From assembly GCF_004028635.1 (NCBI RefSeq), contig NZ_RQJW01000004.1:124001-188000 (forward strand): a DNA stretch of 64,000 nucleotides. Reading direction: 5' to 3'. Below the pieces are notes generated by a model that was not told where the DNA came from, did not search any database, and saw only the letters and a list, made by a program, of their open reading frames with translations. Positions 50,836-58,477 of the stretch are shown here, one piece after another. How positions within the stretch are numbered: position 1 is the first letter of the stretch; every line of letters starts with the position of its first letter. Both the position numbers and the translations under genes were made by a program. The stretch comes from Streptomyces cyaneus. GTDB lineage: Bacteria; Actinomycetota; Actinomycetes; Streptomycetales; Streptomycetaceae.

Positions 50836-52833
50836 ATGACAAAGCCCTCTCTCCCCGAACTCCTGCATGCTGCCGTCACTGCCGTCGGCGGTACGGAGCG
50901 CCCCGGCCAGGTGACCATGGCCGAATCCGTCGCGGAGGCGATCGACGGCAGCTCCCATCTGCTGGTCCAGGCCGGCACCGGCACCGGAAAGTCGCTGGGC
51001 TACCTCGTGCCCGCGCTCGCGCACGGGGAGCGCGTCGTCGTCGCGACGGCCACCCTGGCCCTGCAGCGCCAGCTCGTGGAGCGGGACCTGCCGCGCACCG
51101 TCGAGGCGCTGCACCCACTGCTGCGCCGTCGGCCCGAGTTCGCGATGCTCAAGGGCAGGTCGAACTACCTGTGCTTGCACCGCCTGCACGAGGGCGTCCC
51201 GCAGGACGAGGAGGAGGGCCTCTTCGACCAGTTCGAGGCGGCCGCACCCACCAGCAAGTTGGGGCAGGACCTGCTGCGGCTGCGTGACTGGGCGGACGAG
51301 ACGGAGACGGGCGATCGTGACAACCTGACTCCCGGCGTCTCCGACCGGGCCTGGGCGCAGGTATCGGTGTCGTCCCGGGAATGCCTGGGCGCCTCGAAGT
51401 GCGCATACGGCGCCGAGTGCTTCGCCGAGATGGCCCGTGAGCGCGCCAAGCTCTCGGAGGTCGTCGTCACCAACCACGCGCTGCTCGCGATCGACGCCAT
51501 CGAAGGCGCTCCGGTCCTGCCACAGCACGAGGTCCTGATCGTCGACGAGGCGCACGAACTGGTTTCCCGGGTCACCGGAGTCGCCACCGGCGAACTCACT
51601 CCCGGCCAGGTCAACCGCGCGGTGCGCCGCGCCGCGAAACTGGTCAACGAGAAGGCCGCCGACCAGCTCCAGACCGCTGCCGAGGGCTTCGAACGGCTGA
51701 TGGAGCTGGCCCTGCCGGGCCGCCTGGAGGAGATTCCCGAGGACCTCGCCTACGCGCTCATGGCGCTGCGTGACGCCTGCCGAACCGTCATCTCCGGGAT
51801 CGGCGCCACCCGCGACAAGTCCGTGCAGGACGAGGACGCGGTCCGCAAACAGGCGCTGGCCTCGGTCGAGACCGTGCACGACGTGGCAGAGCGGATCACC
51901 AACGGCTCCGAGTGGGACGTCGTCTGGTACGAGCGTCACGACCGCTTCGGAGCATCCCTGCGCGTGGCCCCCATGTCCGTGTCGGGCCTTCTGCGGGAGA
52001 AGCTCTTCGCGGACCGCTCGGTCGTCCTGACCTCCGCGACCTTGAAGCTGGGCGGCGACTTCAATGGCGTCGGCGCATCCCTGGGCCTCGCCCCCGAGGG
52101 CACGGAGGGTGACGACCTCCCGCAGTGGAAGGGGGTGGACGTAGGCTCGCCCTTCGAATACCGCAAGCAGGGCATCCTGTATGTCGCCAAGCACCTGTCC
52201 CGGCCCGCGCGTGACGGCGACCGCATGGACATGCTCGACGAGCTGACCGAACTGATCCAAGCGGCCGGCGGACGTACGCTCGGCCTGTTCTCCTCGATGC
52301 GGGCCGCCCAGCTGGCCGCCGAGGAACTTCGCTCCCGCATCCCCGAGTTCCCGATCCTCCTTCAGGGCGAGGAGACGCTCGGCGAGCTGATCAAGAACTT
52401 CGCGGCCGACCCGAAGACCTGCCTCTTCGGCACGCTGTCCCTGTGGCAGGGCGTCGACGTACCAGGCTCCAGCTGTCAGCTGGTCGTGATGGACAAGATC
52501 CCCTTCCCACGCCCGGACGACCCCCTGATGAGCGCCCGCCAGAAAGCGGTGGAGGACGCCGGGGGCAACGGCTTCATGGCGGTCGCCGCCACGCATGCCG
52601 CGCTGCTCATGGCCCAGGGCGCCGGCCGCCTCGTACGGGCGTCGGGGGACCGCGGCGTGGTCGCCGTACTGGACCAGCGGCTGGCCACTGCCCGGTACGG
52701 GAGCTATCTGAAGGCGTCACTGCCCGACTTCTGGTACACGACGGACCGTAATCAGGTCCGGAAGTCCCTGGCTGCGATCGATGCGGCGGCACAGAAGGCG
52801 GAGGCCGAGACGGAGGCGGAACAGCCACGGTGA
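50836..52833 (+). CDS. DinG-family ATP-dependent DNA helicase
   Basis: A 665-residue XPD/DinG-type 5'-3' helicase. Walker A is QAGTGTGKSLG, the DEAH box LIVDEAHELVSR. Cysteines for a [4Fe-4S] cluster are visible at YLCLHRL and ECLGASKCAYGAECF. C-terminal motifs include TLSLWQGVDVPGSS and QGAGRLVR. A role in unwinding damaged DNA or R-loops is likely. The RecA-NDp promoter just upstream links it to the LexA-independent damage response. It converges with lexA. Confidence 0.93.
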   Translation: MTKPSLPELLHAAVTAVGGTERPGQVTMAESVAEAIDGSSHLLVQAGTGTGKSLGYLVPALAHGERVVVATATLALQRQLVERDLPRTVEALHPLLRRRPEFAMLKGRSNYLCLHRLHEGVPQDEEEGLFDQFEAAAPTSKLGQDLLRLRDWADETETGDRDNLTPGVSDRAWAQVSVSSRECLGASKCAYGAECFAEMARERAKLSEVVVTNHALLAIDAIEGAPVLPQHEVLIVDEAHELVSRVTGVATGELTPGQVNRAVRRAAKLVNEKAADQLQTAAEGFERLMELALPGRLEEIPEDLAYALMALRDACRTVISGIGATRDKSVQDEDAVRKQALASVETVHDVAERITNGSEWDVVWYERHDRFGASLRVAPMSVSGLLREKLFADRSVVLTSATLKLGGDFNGVGASLGLAPEGTEGDDLPQWKGVDVGSPFEYRKQGILYVAKHLSRPARDGDRMDMLDELTELIQAAGGRTLGLFSSMRAAQLAAEELRSRIPEFPILLQGEETLGELIKNFAADPKTCLFGTLSLWQGVDVPGSSCQLVVMDKIPFPRPDDPLMSARQKAVEDAGGNGFMAVAATHAALLMAQGAGRLVRASGDRGVVAVLDQRLATARYGSYLKASLPDFWYTTDRNQVRKSLAAIDAAAQKAEAETEAEQPR

Positions 52834-52879
52834 TGCGGGACCCCGCACAGCACAACAGCACACGGGTCCGCACAGCACA

Positions 52880-52913
52880 GGGCCCCGGAACCGGCGCAGG
52901 GGTCCCGGGGCCC
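52880..52913. terminator. hairpin between dinG-like gene and lexA
   Basis: GGGCCCCGG pairs with CCGGGGCCC around a 16-base loop, between the two converging genes. Confidence 0.6.
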
Positions 52914-52954
52914 GGTCAGGGGGCGACGCCGTTCGGCTTCGCCCGCCGCAGCCG

Positions 52955-53731
52955 TCACACGCGCCGCAGCACTGCCACCACCTTGCCCAGGATGGTCGCG
53001 TCGTCGCCGGGGATCGGCTCGTACGCAGAGTTGTGCGGGAGCAGCCAAACATGGCCGTCCTCGCGCTTGAAACGCTTGACCGTGGCCTCGCCGTCGAGCA
53101 TCGCAGCCACGATGTCGCCGTTCTCGGCGACCGGCTGGCGCCGGACCGTGACCCAGTCGCCGTCGCAGATCGCGGCCTCGATCATCGAGTCACCGACGAC
53201 CTTCAGGACGAACAGCTCGCCGTCGCCGACCAGCTGCCGGGGGAGAGGGAAGACGTCCTCGACCGACTCCTCCGCGAGGATCGGGCCACCGGCTGCGATG
53301 CGGCCGACCAGCGGGACGTACGACGCGGCGGGCTTGCCGGTGGTGTCCGTGGGCTGCACGGCGGCCTGGTCGGAGCCGCGCACCTCGTATGCGCGCGGTC
53401 GGTGCGGGTCGCGGCGGAGGAAGCCCTTGCGCTCCAGTGCCATCAGCTGGTGTGCGACCGAGGACGTGCTGGACAGGCCGACAGCCTGGCCGATCTCCCG
53501 CATCGACGGCGGATAGCCACGCCGCTGCACAGAATCCCTGATGACCTCGATCACGCGGCGCTGCCGGTCGGTGAGCCCCGAGCTGTCCGCCCGGATGCCC
53601 GGAGGTCGGCCCGGGAGGGATCGCTTGTGTCCCTCGGGATTCATGGCTTCGTTCATCGCATGCACCGGCTCGAGTCGGCCCTGGGAGCGGTCCTGGGCAG
53701 TGATGGTGGCACTGTCTGCGGTGGTGGTCAC
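52955..53731 (-). CDS. lexA: SOS repressor LexA
   Basis: A 258-residue LexA. The winged helix is at residues 50-115 (RQRRVIEVIRDSVQRRGYPP, MREIGQAVGLSSTSSVAHQL). The self-cleavage site is Ala147-Gly148 in GRIAAGGPI, the catalytic Ser182 is in VGDSMIEA and Lys219 in ATVKRF. The GTG at 53731 (TTTADSATITAQ) has GAGAGGGG eight bases upstream. LexA represses recA and itself; boxes are visible at both. Confidence 0.96.
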   Translation of the reverse strand: MTTTADSATITAQDRSQGRLEPVHAMNEAMNPEGHKRSLPGRPPGIRADSSGLTDRQRRVIEVIRDSVQRRGYPPSMREIGQAVGLSSTSSVAHQLMALERKGFLRRDPHRPRAYEVRGSDQAAVQPTDTTGKPAASYVPLVGRIAAGGPILAEESVEDVFPLPRQLVGDGELFVLKVVGDSMIEAAICDGDWVTVRRQPVAENGDIVAAMLDGEATVKRFKREDGHVWLLPHNSAYEPIPGDDATILGKVVAVLRRV

Positions 53732-53792
53732 GTCGGCCCCTCTCGATGGTCTCCCTGCAGCACAACGGTAGTTGCTTTCGAAAGGTTGCGCC

Positions 53793-53804
53793 AAACACAC
53801 GTTC
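53793..53804 (-). promoter_or_regulatory. LexA box upstream of lexA
   Basis: On the minus strand GAAC-GTGT-GTTT, one mismatch from GAAC-N4-GTTC, 62 bp upstream of the lexA start. It is consistent with autoregulation. Confidence 0.75.
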
Positions 53805-53823
53805 GAGTGAAAAATCGCGAATC

Positions 53824-53847
53824 CCCAGACATGATCATGTGTCTGGG
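53824..53847. repeat. 24-bp palindrome upstream of lexA
   Basis: CCCAGACA, an eight-base centre TGATCATG, and TGTCTGGG. It lies just upstream of the LexA box. Role unknown; possible operator. Confidence 0.5.
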
Positions 53848-54140
53848 TGTATGGCTGACGCGCTGCCCGGCGGGCAAAAGGGCCCATTGTTGTACTCTTC
53901 ACCGCCGGGGTGACGACCTCGTGGGTTGTCGCCTCAGTCTGCCATCCGGCATCAGCTCAAGCCGTGACCGACCCCCATCTGTGCGGGAGTCCCACGTCCC
54001 CTCCGTGTGGCGCTCACGGTATCTCCGTATGTGCCGCAGCGATACGGCTGTGCGTTCCGGTGTGCGGCGCGCCGGTGCGGCGGTACGGCACATGTCCATG
54101 CGGGCGCGACACGCGCGTACAGCCTGGGTGTATGAGCCAA

Positions 54141-54156
54141 TCCCCACATGTAGTGG
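54141..54156 (+). promoter_or_regulatory. NrdR box 1
   Basis: TCCCCACATGTAGTGG; the right half TGTAGTGG fits the consensus TATWGTGT at six of eight positions. Confidence 0.5.
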
Positions 54157-54171
54157 TTGGATTGCGGCAGC

Positions 54172-54187
54172 AGCCCAGAAGTTGTGG
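54172..54187 (+). promoter_or_regulatory. NrdR box 2
   Basis: AGCCCAGAAGTTGTGG; weaker match, but its centre is 31 bp from box 1, the spacing typical of paired NrdR sites. Confidence 0.45.
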
Positions 54188-54295
54188 TCCCCCCGGTCTT
54201 CGGACGCTCGGAGATCGCCTATGCTTGGGGCTGCTTCGAGGGGCCCATGAGGCCCAGCGAGGCTATTGAGTCTGCTGTGAGGAGGGTTGGGACGG

Positions 54296-54865
54296 ATGCA
54301 CTGCCCCTTCTGCAGGCACCCCGACAGTCGCGTCGTCGACAGCCGTACGACCGACGACGGCACGTCGATCCGCAGGCGCCGCCAGTGTCCTGATTGCTCC
54401 CGTCGTTTTACGACCGTGGAGACATGCTCGCTGATGGTGATCAAGCGGTCCGGAGTCACCGAGCCATTCAGCCGTACCAAGGTCATCAACGGCGTGCGCA
54501 AGGCATGCCAGGGGCGACCTGTCACCGAGGACGCGCTCGCGCAGCTCGGCCAGCGCGTCGAGGAGGCGGTGCGGGCCACGGGAAGCGCCGAGCTGACCAC
54601 CCACGACGTGGGGCTGGCCATACTCGGCCCGTTGCAGGAGCTCGACCTCGTCGCCTATCTGCGATTCGCCTCCGTCTACCGGGCGTTCGACTCGCTCGAG
54701 GACTTCGAGGCTGCGATCGCGGAACTGAGGGAGGCGACGGGACACCCCGCCGCGGACGACGACGACCGCGAAGACGACGCAGGCGCAGTTGCGGGGGGCC
54801 AGGAAGACGACCGCGGGTCCGGAGGGTCTGTACAGGTCCCCGTGCCCGCCAACGCCGCCGACTGA
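54296..54865 (+). CDS. nrdR: transcriptional repressor NrdR
   Basis: A 189-residue regulator that represses ribonucleotide reductase genes when dATP is high. The zinc ribbon uses Cys3, Cys6, Cys31 and Cys34 (MHCPFC ... CPDC), and an ATP-cone domain follows (VIKRSGVTEPFSRTKVINGV, RKACQGRPVTEDALAQLG). The tail is acidic. The ATG at 54296 is the canonical MHCPFC start, with GGAGG upstream. NrdJ follows, so the pair is a self-controlled dNTP operon. Confidence 0.96.
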   Translation: MHCPFCRHPDSRVVDSRTTDDGTSIRRRRQCPDCSRRFTTVETCSLMVIKRSGVTEPFSRTKVINGVRKACQGRPVTEDALAQLGQRVEEAVRATGSAELTTHDVGLAILGPLQELDLVAYLRFASVYRAFDSLEDFEAAIAELREATGHPAADDDDREDDAGAVAGGQEDDRGSGGSVQVPVPANAAD

Positions 54866-54871
54866 GGGCGG

Positions 54872-54903
54872 GCCGGATCCGGTCATCGGACTTCGGATCC
54901 GGC
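54872..54903 (+). other. hairpin between nrdR and nrdJ
   Basis: GCCGGATCCG pairs with CGGATCCGGC around a 12-base loop, six bases after the nrdR stop. It could attenuate or stabilise the transcript. A cobalamin riboswitch is not visible in this gap. Confidence 0.55.
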
Positions 54904-55029
54904 TGAGAAGCGGCGGCAGAAGACCTGTTGCGGGTGGCGATCAGAGGGTGCCCGCAGCACCAGACAGAACACGTGCCACGGGGAACATCGGGGCACTTCA
55001 GGGCGTTTTAGCCCGTACAGGGAGGCGGC

Positions 55030-57924
55030 ATGACAGAGACGGCGAGCGGTCCGGCACGGAGTTCCCGCGCCAAGGGCACCAAGGCGACCAAGGGACTGCG
55101 TATCGAGCGCATCCACACCACCCCCGGCGTGCACCCGTACGACGAGGTGGCCTGGGAGCGCCGTGACGTCGTCATGACCAACTGGCGCGACGGCTCGGTC
55201 AACTTTGAGCAGCGCGGCGTCGAGTTCCCCGACTTCTGGTCGGTGAACGCGGTCAACATCGTCACCAGCAAGTACTTCCGCGGTGCCGTCGGCACCCCAC
55301 AGCGCGAGGTGAGCCTCAAGCAGCTCATCGACCGCATCGTGAAGACGTATCGGAAGGCCGGCGAGGACTACAAGTACTTCGCCTCGCCCGCCGACGCCGA
55401 GATCTTCGAGCACGAGCTGGCCTACGCCCTCCTGCACCAGATCTTCAGCTTCAACAGCCCTGTCTGGTTCAACGTGGGCACCCCGCAGCCCCAGCAGGTC
55501 TCCGCCTGCTTCATCCTGGCCGTCGACGACTCCATGGAGTCGATCCTCGACTGGTACAAGGAAGAGGGCATGATCTTCAAGGGCGGCTCCGGTGCCGGCC
55601 TGAACCTCTCCCGGATCCGCTCCTCCAAGGAGCTGCTGTCGTCCGGAGGTAACGCCTCCGGTCCGGTCTCCTTCATGCGCGGTGCCGACGCCTCCGCAGG
55701 AACGATCAAGTCGGGCGGTGCCACCCGTCGTGCCGCCAAGATGGTCATCCTCGACGTCGACCACCCCGACATCGAGGACTTCATCGAGACCAAGGTGAAG
55801 GAAGAGGAGAAGATCCGCGCGCTGCGTGACGCGGGCTTCGACATGGACCTGGGCGGCGACGACATCACGTCCGTCCAGTACCAGAACGCCAACAACTCGG
55901 TCCGCGTGAACGACGAGTTCATGAAGGCGGTCGAGTCCGGCGGCAAGTTCGGTCTGCGCGCGCGGATGACCGGCGAGGTCATCGAAGAGGTCGACGCCAA
56001 GGCGCTGTTCCGCAAGATGGCCGAGGCTGCCTGGGCCTGCGCCGACCCGGGCATCCAGTACGACGACACCATCAACCACTGGCACACCTGCCCGGAGTCC
56101 GGCCGTATCAACGGCTCGAACCCCTGCAGCGAGTACATGCACCTGGACAACACGTCCTGCAACCTCGCCTCGCTGAACCTGATGAAGTTCCTGAAGGACG
56201 ACGGCAAGGGCAACCAGTCCTTCGACGTCGAGCGCTTCGCGAAGGTCGTCGAGCTCGTCATCACCGCGATGGACATCTCCATCTGCTTCGCCGACTTCCC
56301 GACGCAGAAGATCGGCGAGAACACGCGCGCGTTCCGCCAGCTCGGCATCGGCTACGCCAACCTCGGCGCCCTGCTGATGGCGACCGGCCACGCCTACGAC
56401 TCCGACGGCGGCCGTGCCCTCGCCGGTGCCATCACCTCCCTGATGACCGGCACGTCGTACAGGCGTTCCGCCGAACTCGCCGCGGTCGTCGGCGCGTACG
56501 ACGGCTACGCCCGCAACGCCCAGCCGCACCTGCGCGTCATGAAGCAGCACGCCGACGCCAACGGCGTGGCCGTCCGCATGGACGACCTGGACACGCCGAT
56601 CTGGGCCGCCGCCACGGAGGCCTGGCAGGACGTGCTGCGTCTCGGTGAGAAGAACGGTTTCCGTAACTCCCAGGCGTCCGTCATCGCCCCGACCGGCACC
56701 ATCGGTCTCGCGATGTCCTGCGACACCACCGGCCTCGAGCCCGACCTCGCCCTGGTCAAGTTCAAGAAGCTGGTCGGCGGCGGCTCGATGCAGATCGTCA
56801 ACGGCACCGTTCCGCAGGCCCTGCGCCGCCTCGGCTACCAGGAGGAGCAGATCGAGGCGATCGTCGCCCACATCGCCGAGCACGGCAATGTCGTCGACGC
56901 CCCCGGCCTCAAGCACGAGCACTACGAGGTGTTCGACTGCGCCATGGGCGAGCGCTCCATCTCCGCGATGGGCCACGTCCGCATGATGGCCGCGATCCAG
57001 CCGTGGATCTCCGGCGCCCTGTCCAAGACGGTCAACATGCCGGAGTCGGCGACCGTCGAGGAGGTCGAGGAGATCTACTTCGAGGCCTGGAAGCTGGGCG
57101 TCAAGGCGCTCGCGATCTACCGCGACAACTGCAAGGTCGGCCAGCCCCTCTCCGCCAAGACCAAGGAGAAGGAGAAGGCCGAGATCACGGACAAGGCCGA
57201 GGCCACCATCCGTGAGACGGTCGAGAAGGTCGTCGAGTACCGTCCGGTCCGCAAGCGTCTCCCGAAGGGGCGTCCCGGCATCACCACGTCCTTCACCGTC
57301 GGTGGCGCCGAGGGCTACATGACCGCCAACTCCTACCCGGACGACGGGCTCGGCGAGGTCTTCCTGAAGATGTCCAAGCAGGGCTCGACCCTCGCGGGCA
57401 TGATGGACGCCTTCTCGATCGCCGTCTCGGTGGGTCTGCAGTACGGCGTGCCGTTGGAGACGTACGTCTCGAAGTTCACGAACATGCGCTTCGAGCCGGC
57501 CGGCATGACGGACGACCCGGACGTGCGGATGGCGCAGTCGATCGTCGACTACATCTTCCGCCGCCTGGCGCTCGACTTCCTGCCCTTCGAGACGCGTTCC
57601 GCGCTCGGCATCCACTCCGCCGAGGAGCGTCAGCGTCACCTGGAGACCGGTTCGTACGAGCCGTCCGACGACGAGGTCGACGTCGAGGGCCTGGCCCAGT
57701 CCGCGCCGCGCGCCCAGGAGCTGAAGGCCGTCGCCACTCCGAAGGCCGAGGCCGGGACGGCCAAGCCCGCCCCGCAGCAGGCCCACACCAGCGCGGAGCT
57801 GGTGGAGATGCAGCTGGGTATCCAGGCCGACGCTCCGCTGTGCTTCTCCTGCGGTACGAAGATGCAGCGGGCCGGTTCCTGCTACATCTGCGAGGGCTGC
57901 GGCTCGACCAGCGGCTGCAGCTGA
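55030..57924 (+). CDS. nrdJ: adenosylcobalamin-dependent (class II) ribonucleotide reductase
   Basis: A 964-residue class II reductase that makes dNTPs without oxygen dependence, using vitamin B12. Reductase motifs include FSFNSPVWFNVGTPQPQQVS, CFILAVDDSMESILDWYKEE, NPCSEYMHLDNTSCNLASLN and SCDTTGLEPDLALVKFKKLVGG. The C-terminus LCFSCGTKMQRAGSCYICEG, CGSTSGCS is a zinc-ribbon and redox tail. The ATG at 55030 has GGGAGG seven bases upstream. It is transcribed after nrdR; NrdR boxes lie upstream of nrdR. Confidence 0.97.
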   Translation: MTETASGPARSSRAKGTKATKGLRIERIHTTPGVHPYDEVAWERRDVVMTNWRDGSVNFEQRGVEFPDFWSVNAVNIVTSKYFRGAVGTPQREVSLKQLIDRIVKTYRKAGEDYKYFASPADAEIFEHELAYALLHQIFSFNSPVWFNVGTPQPQQVSACFILAVDDSMESILDWYKEEGMIFKGGSGAGLNLSRIRSSKELLSSGGNASGPVSFMRGADASAGTIKSGGATRRAAKMVILDVDHPDIEDFIETKVKEEEKIRALRDAGFDMDLGGDDITSVQYQNANNSVRVNDEFMKAVESGGKFGLRARMTGEVIEEVDAKALFRKMAEAAWACADPGIQYDDTINHWHTCPESGRINGSNPCSEYMHLDNTSCNLASLNLMKFLKDDGKGNQSFDVERFAKVVELVITAMDISICFADFPTQKIGENTRAFRQLGIGYANLGALLMATGHAYDSDGGRALAGAITSLMTGTSYRRSAELAAVVGAYDGYARNAQPHLRVMKQHADANGVAVRMDDLDTPIWAAATEAWQDVLRLGEKNGFRNSQASVIAPTGTIGLAMSCDTTGLEPDLALVKFKKLVGGGSMQIVNGTVPQALRRLGYQEEQIEAIVAHIAEHGNVVDAPGLKHEHYEVFDCAMGERSISAMGHVRMMAAIQPWISGALSKTVNMPESATVEEVEEIYFEAWKLGVKALAIYRDNCKVGQPLSAKTKEKEKAEITDKAEATIRETVEKVVEYRPVRKRLPKGRPGITTSFTVGGAEGYMTANSYPDDGLGEVFLKMSKQGSTLAGMMDAFSIAVSVGLQYGVPLETYVSKFTNMRFEPAGMTDDPDVRMAQSIVDYIFRRLALDFLPFETRSALGIHSAEERQRHLETGSYEPSDDEVDVEGLAQSAPRAQELKAVATPKAEAGTAKPAPQQAHTSAELVEMQLGIQADAPLCFSCGTKMQRAGSCYICEGCGSTSGCS

Positions 57925-57936
57925 AAATGAGCGGAA

Positions 57937-57952
57937 TTGCGTTGGCTGCAAC
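57937..57952 (+). repeat. copy 1 of motif TTGCGTTGNNTGCAAC
   Basis: TTGCGTTGGCTGCAAC, 13 bp after the nrdJ stop. The second copy, matching 14 of 16 positions, lies at 58462-58477, directly before the recombinase gene. Confidence 0.6.
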
Positions 57953-57987
57953 ACTCGACGTGATCCGCTAAGCACTGACGACAGAAG

Positions 57988-58015
57988 GGGGCGCCAGCCC
58001 TGTGGCTGGCGCCCC
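57988..58015 (+). terminator. nrdJ terminator
   Basis: A perfect 12-bp stem (GGGGCGCCAGCC with GGCTGGCGCCCC) and a four-base loop. Confidence 0.85.
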
Positions 58016-58191
58016 GCTGTAGTCGTAGCCGCCCAGCACACCGTGTGGCGGGGTGCCGGACATCCTCAGGAGCTTCCAGCTGCGATCGCTGCTGGAGAAA
58101 GACGAACGCCCGGCCCTGCAGGGGGCCAGGCGATCGATTGCAGTGAAGAACGTGGTGTTCCGCACGGCCTAGGAACCTGCATGACATCACG
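58016..58191. other. leader region of the small basic protein gene
   Basis: About 175 bp with no gene. It contains short inverted repeats and would form the 5' leader of the small ORF at 58235. Confidence 0.35.
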
Positions 58192-58222
58192 TTCCGAGCT
58201 GCGATGCAAAAGCAACTCGGAA
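58192..58222 (+). promoter_or_regulatory. hairpin abutting the ribosome site of the small basic protein gene
   Basis: TTCCGAG pairs with CTCGGAA, whose last two bases are the first bases of AAGGAGG. Folding could restrict ribosome access. Confidence 0.5.
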
Positions 58223-58234
58223 GGAGGAATGATC

Positions 58235-58381
58235 ATGCCGAAGAATCCGCGTCAGACGAGCAAGGCGGCGGCCTCAGCCGCAGCCAAGGTGCTCGCCAGC
58301 TCGAAGTCGAGTAAGGCGGCGAAGTCTGCTGCAGCCAGCGCGCTGTCGCAGACGCCGTCGAGCAAGAGTAAGAAGAAGTGA
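58235..58381 (+). CDS. small Ala/Lys-rich basic protein, function unknown
   Basis: A 48-residue protein starting MPKNPRQTSKAAASAAAKVL and ending SQTPSSKSKKK. It is basic, with repeated SKAAKSAAASAL-type helices that could bind nucleic acid. AAGGAGG lies seven bases before the ATG, the strongest ribosome site in this part of the window. It has its own terminator hairpin downstream. I have seen similar short alanine/lysine proteins annotated as hypothetical in bacteria. It sits between nrdJ and the recombinase cassette, bracketed by the two copies of the 16-bp motif. Confidence 0.7.
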   Translation: MPKNPRQTSKAAASAAAKVLASSKSSKAAKSAAASALSQTPSSKSKKK

Positions 58382-58385
58382 CCCT

Positions 58386-58415
58386 GACTGCCCCGGGCCT
58401 GCACCTGGGGCAGTC
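58386..58415 (+). terminator. terminator of the small basic protein gene
   Basis: GACTGCCCC pairs with GGGGCAGTC around a 12-base loop, immediately after the stop. Confidence 0.7.
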
Positions 58416-58450
58416 GCCCTTGACCGTGGTCAGGCACCTTGGCGTAACCA

Positions 58451-58477
58451 ATTCAACGATGTTGCGTTGAATGCAAC
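58451..58477 (+). promoter_or_regulatory. palindrome and second 16-bp motif copy before the recombinase
   Basis: ATTCAACG-ATGTTG-CGTTGAAT (58451-58472) is a perfect inverted repeat, and TTGCGTTGAATGCAAC (58462-58477) overlaps it and ends at the base before the recombinase GTG. This may be an operator, a recombination core site, or both. Confidence 0.55.

Larger units (their letters stand above)
53732..54295. other. 564-bp divergent lexA/nrdR control region
   Basis: It holds the lexA LexA box, a 24-bp palindrome and two NrdR boxes. No gene is convincing here; long frames are shadows. Confidence 0.7.

Noticed and set aside
54866..55029. Cobalamin riboswitch ahead of nrdJ
   Set aside because: The gap is short, contains a simple hairpin, and no B12-box sequence was recognised. 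Regulation by NrdR boxes is better supported.
54883..58041. Minus-strand ORF (1052 codons) opposite nrdJ
   Set aside because: A shadow of the nrdJ codon pattern; nrdJ motifs are unambiguous.
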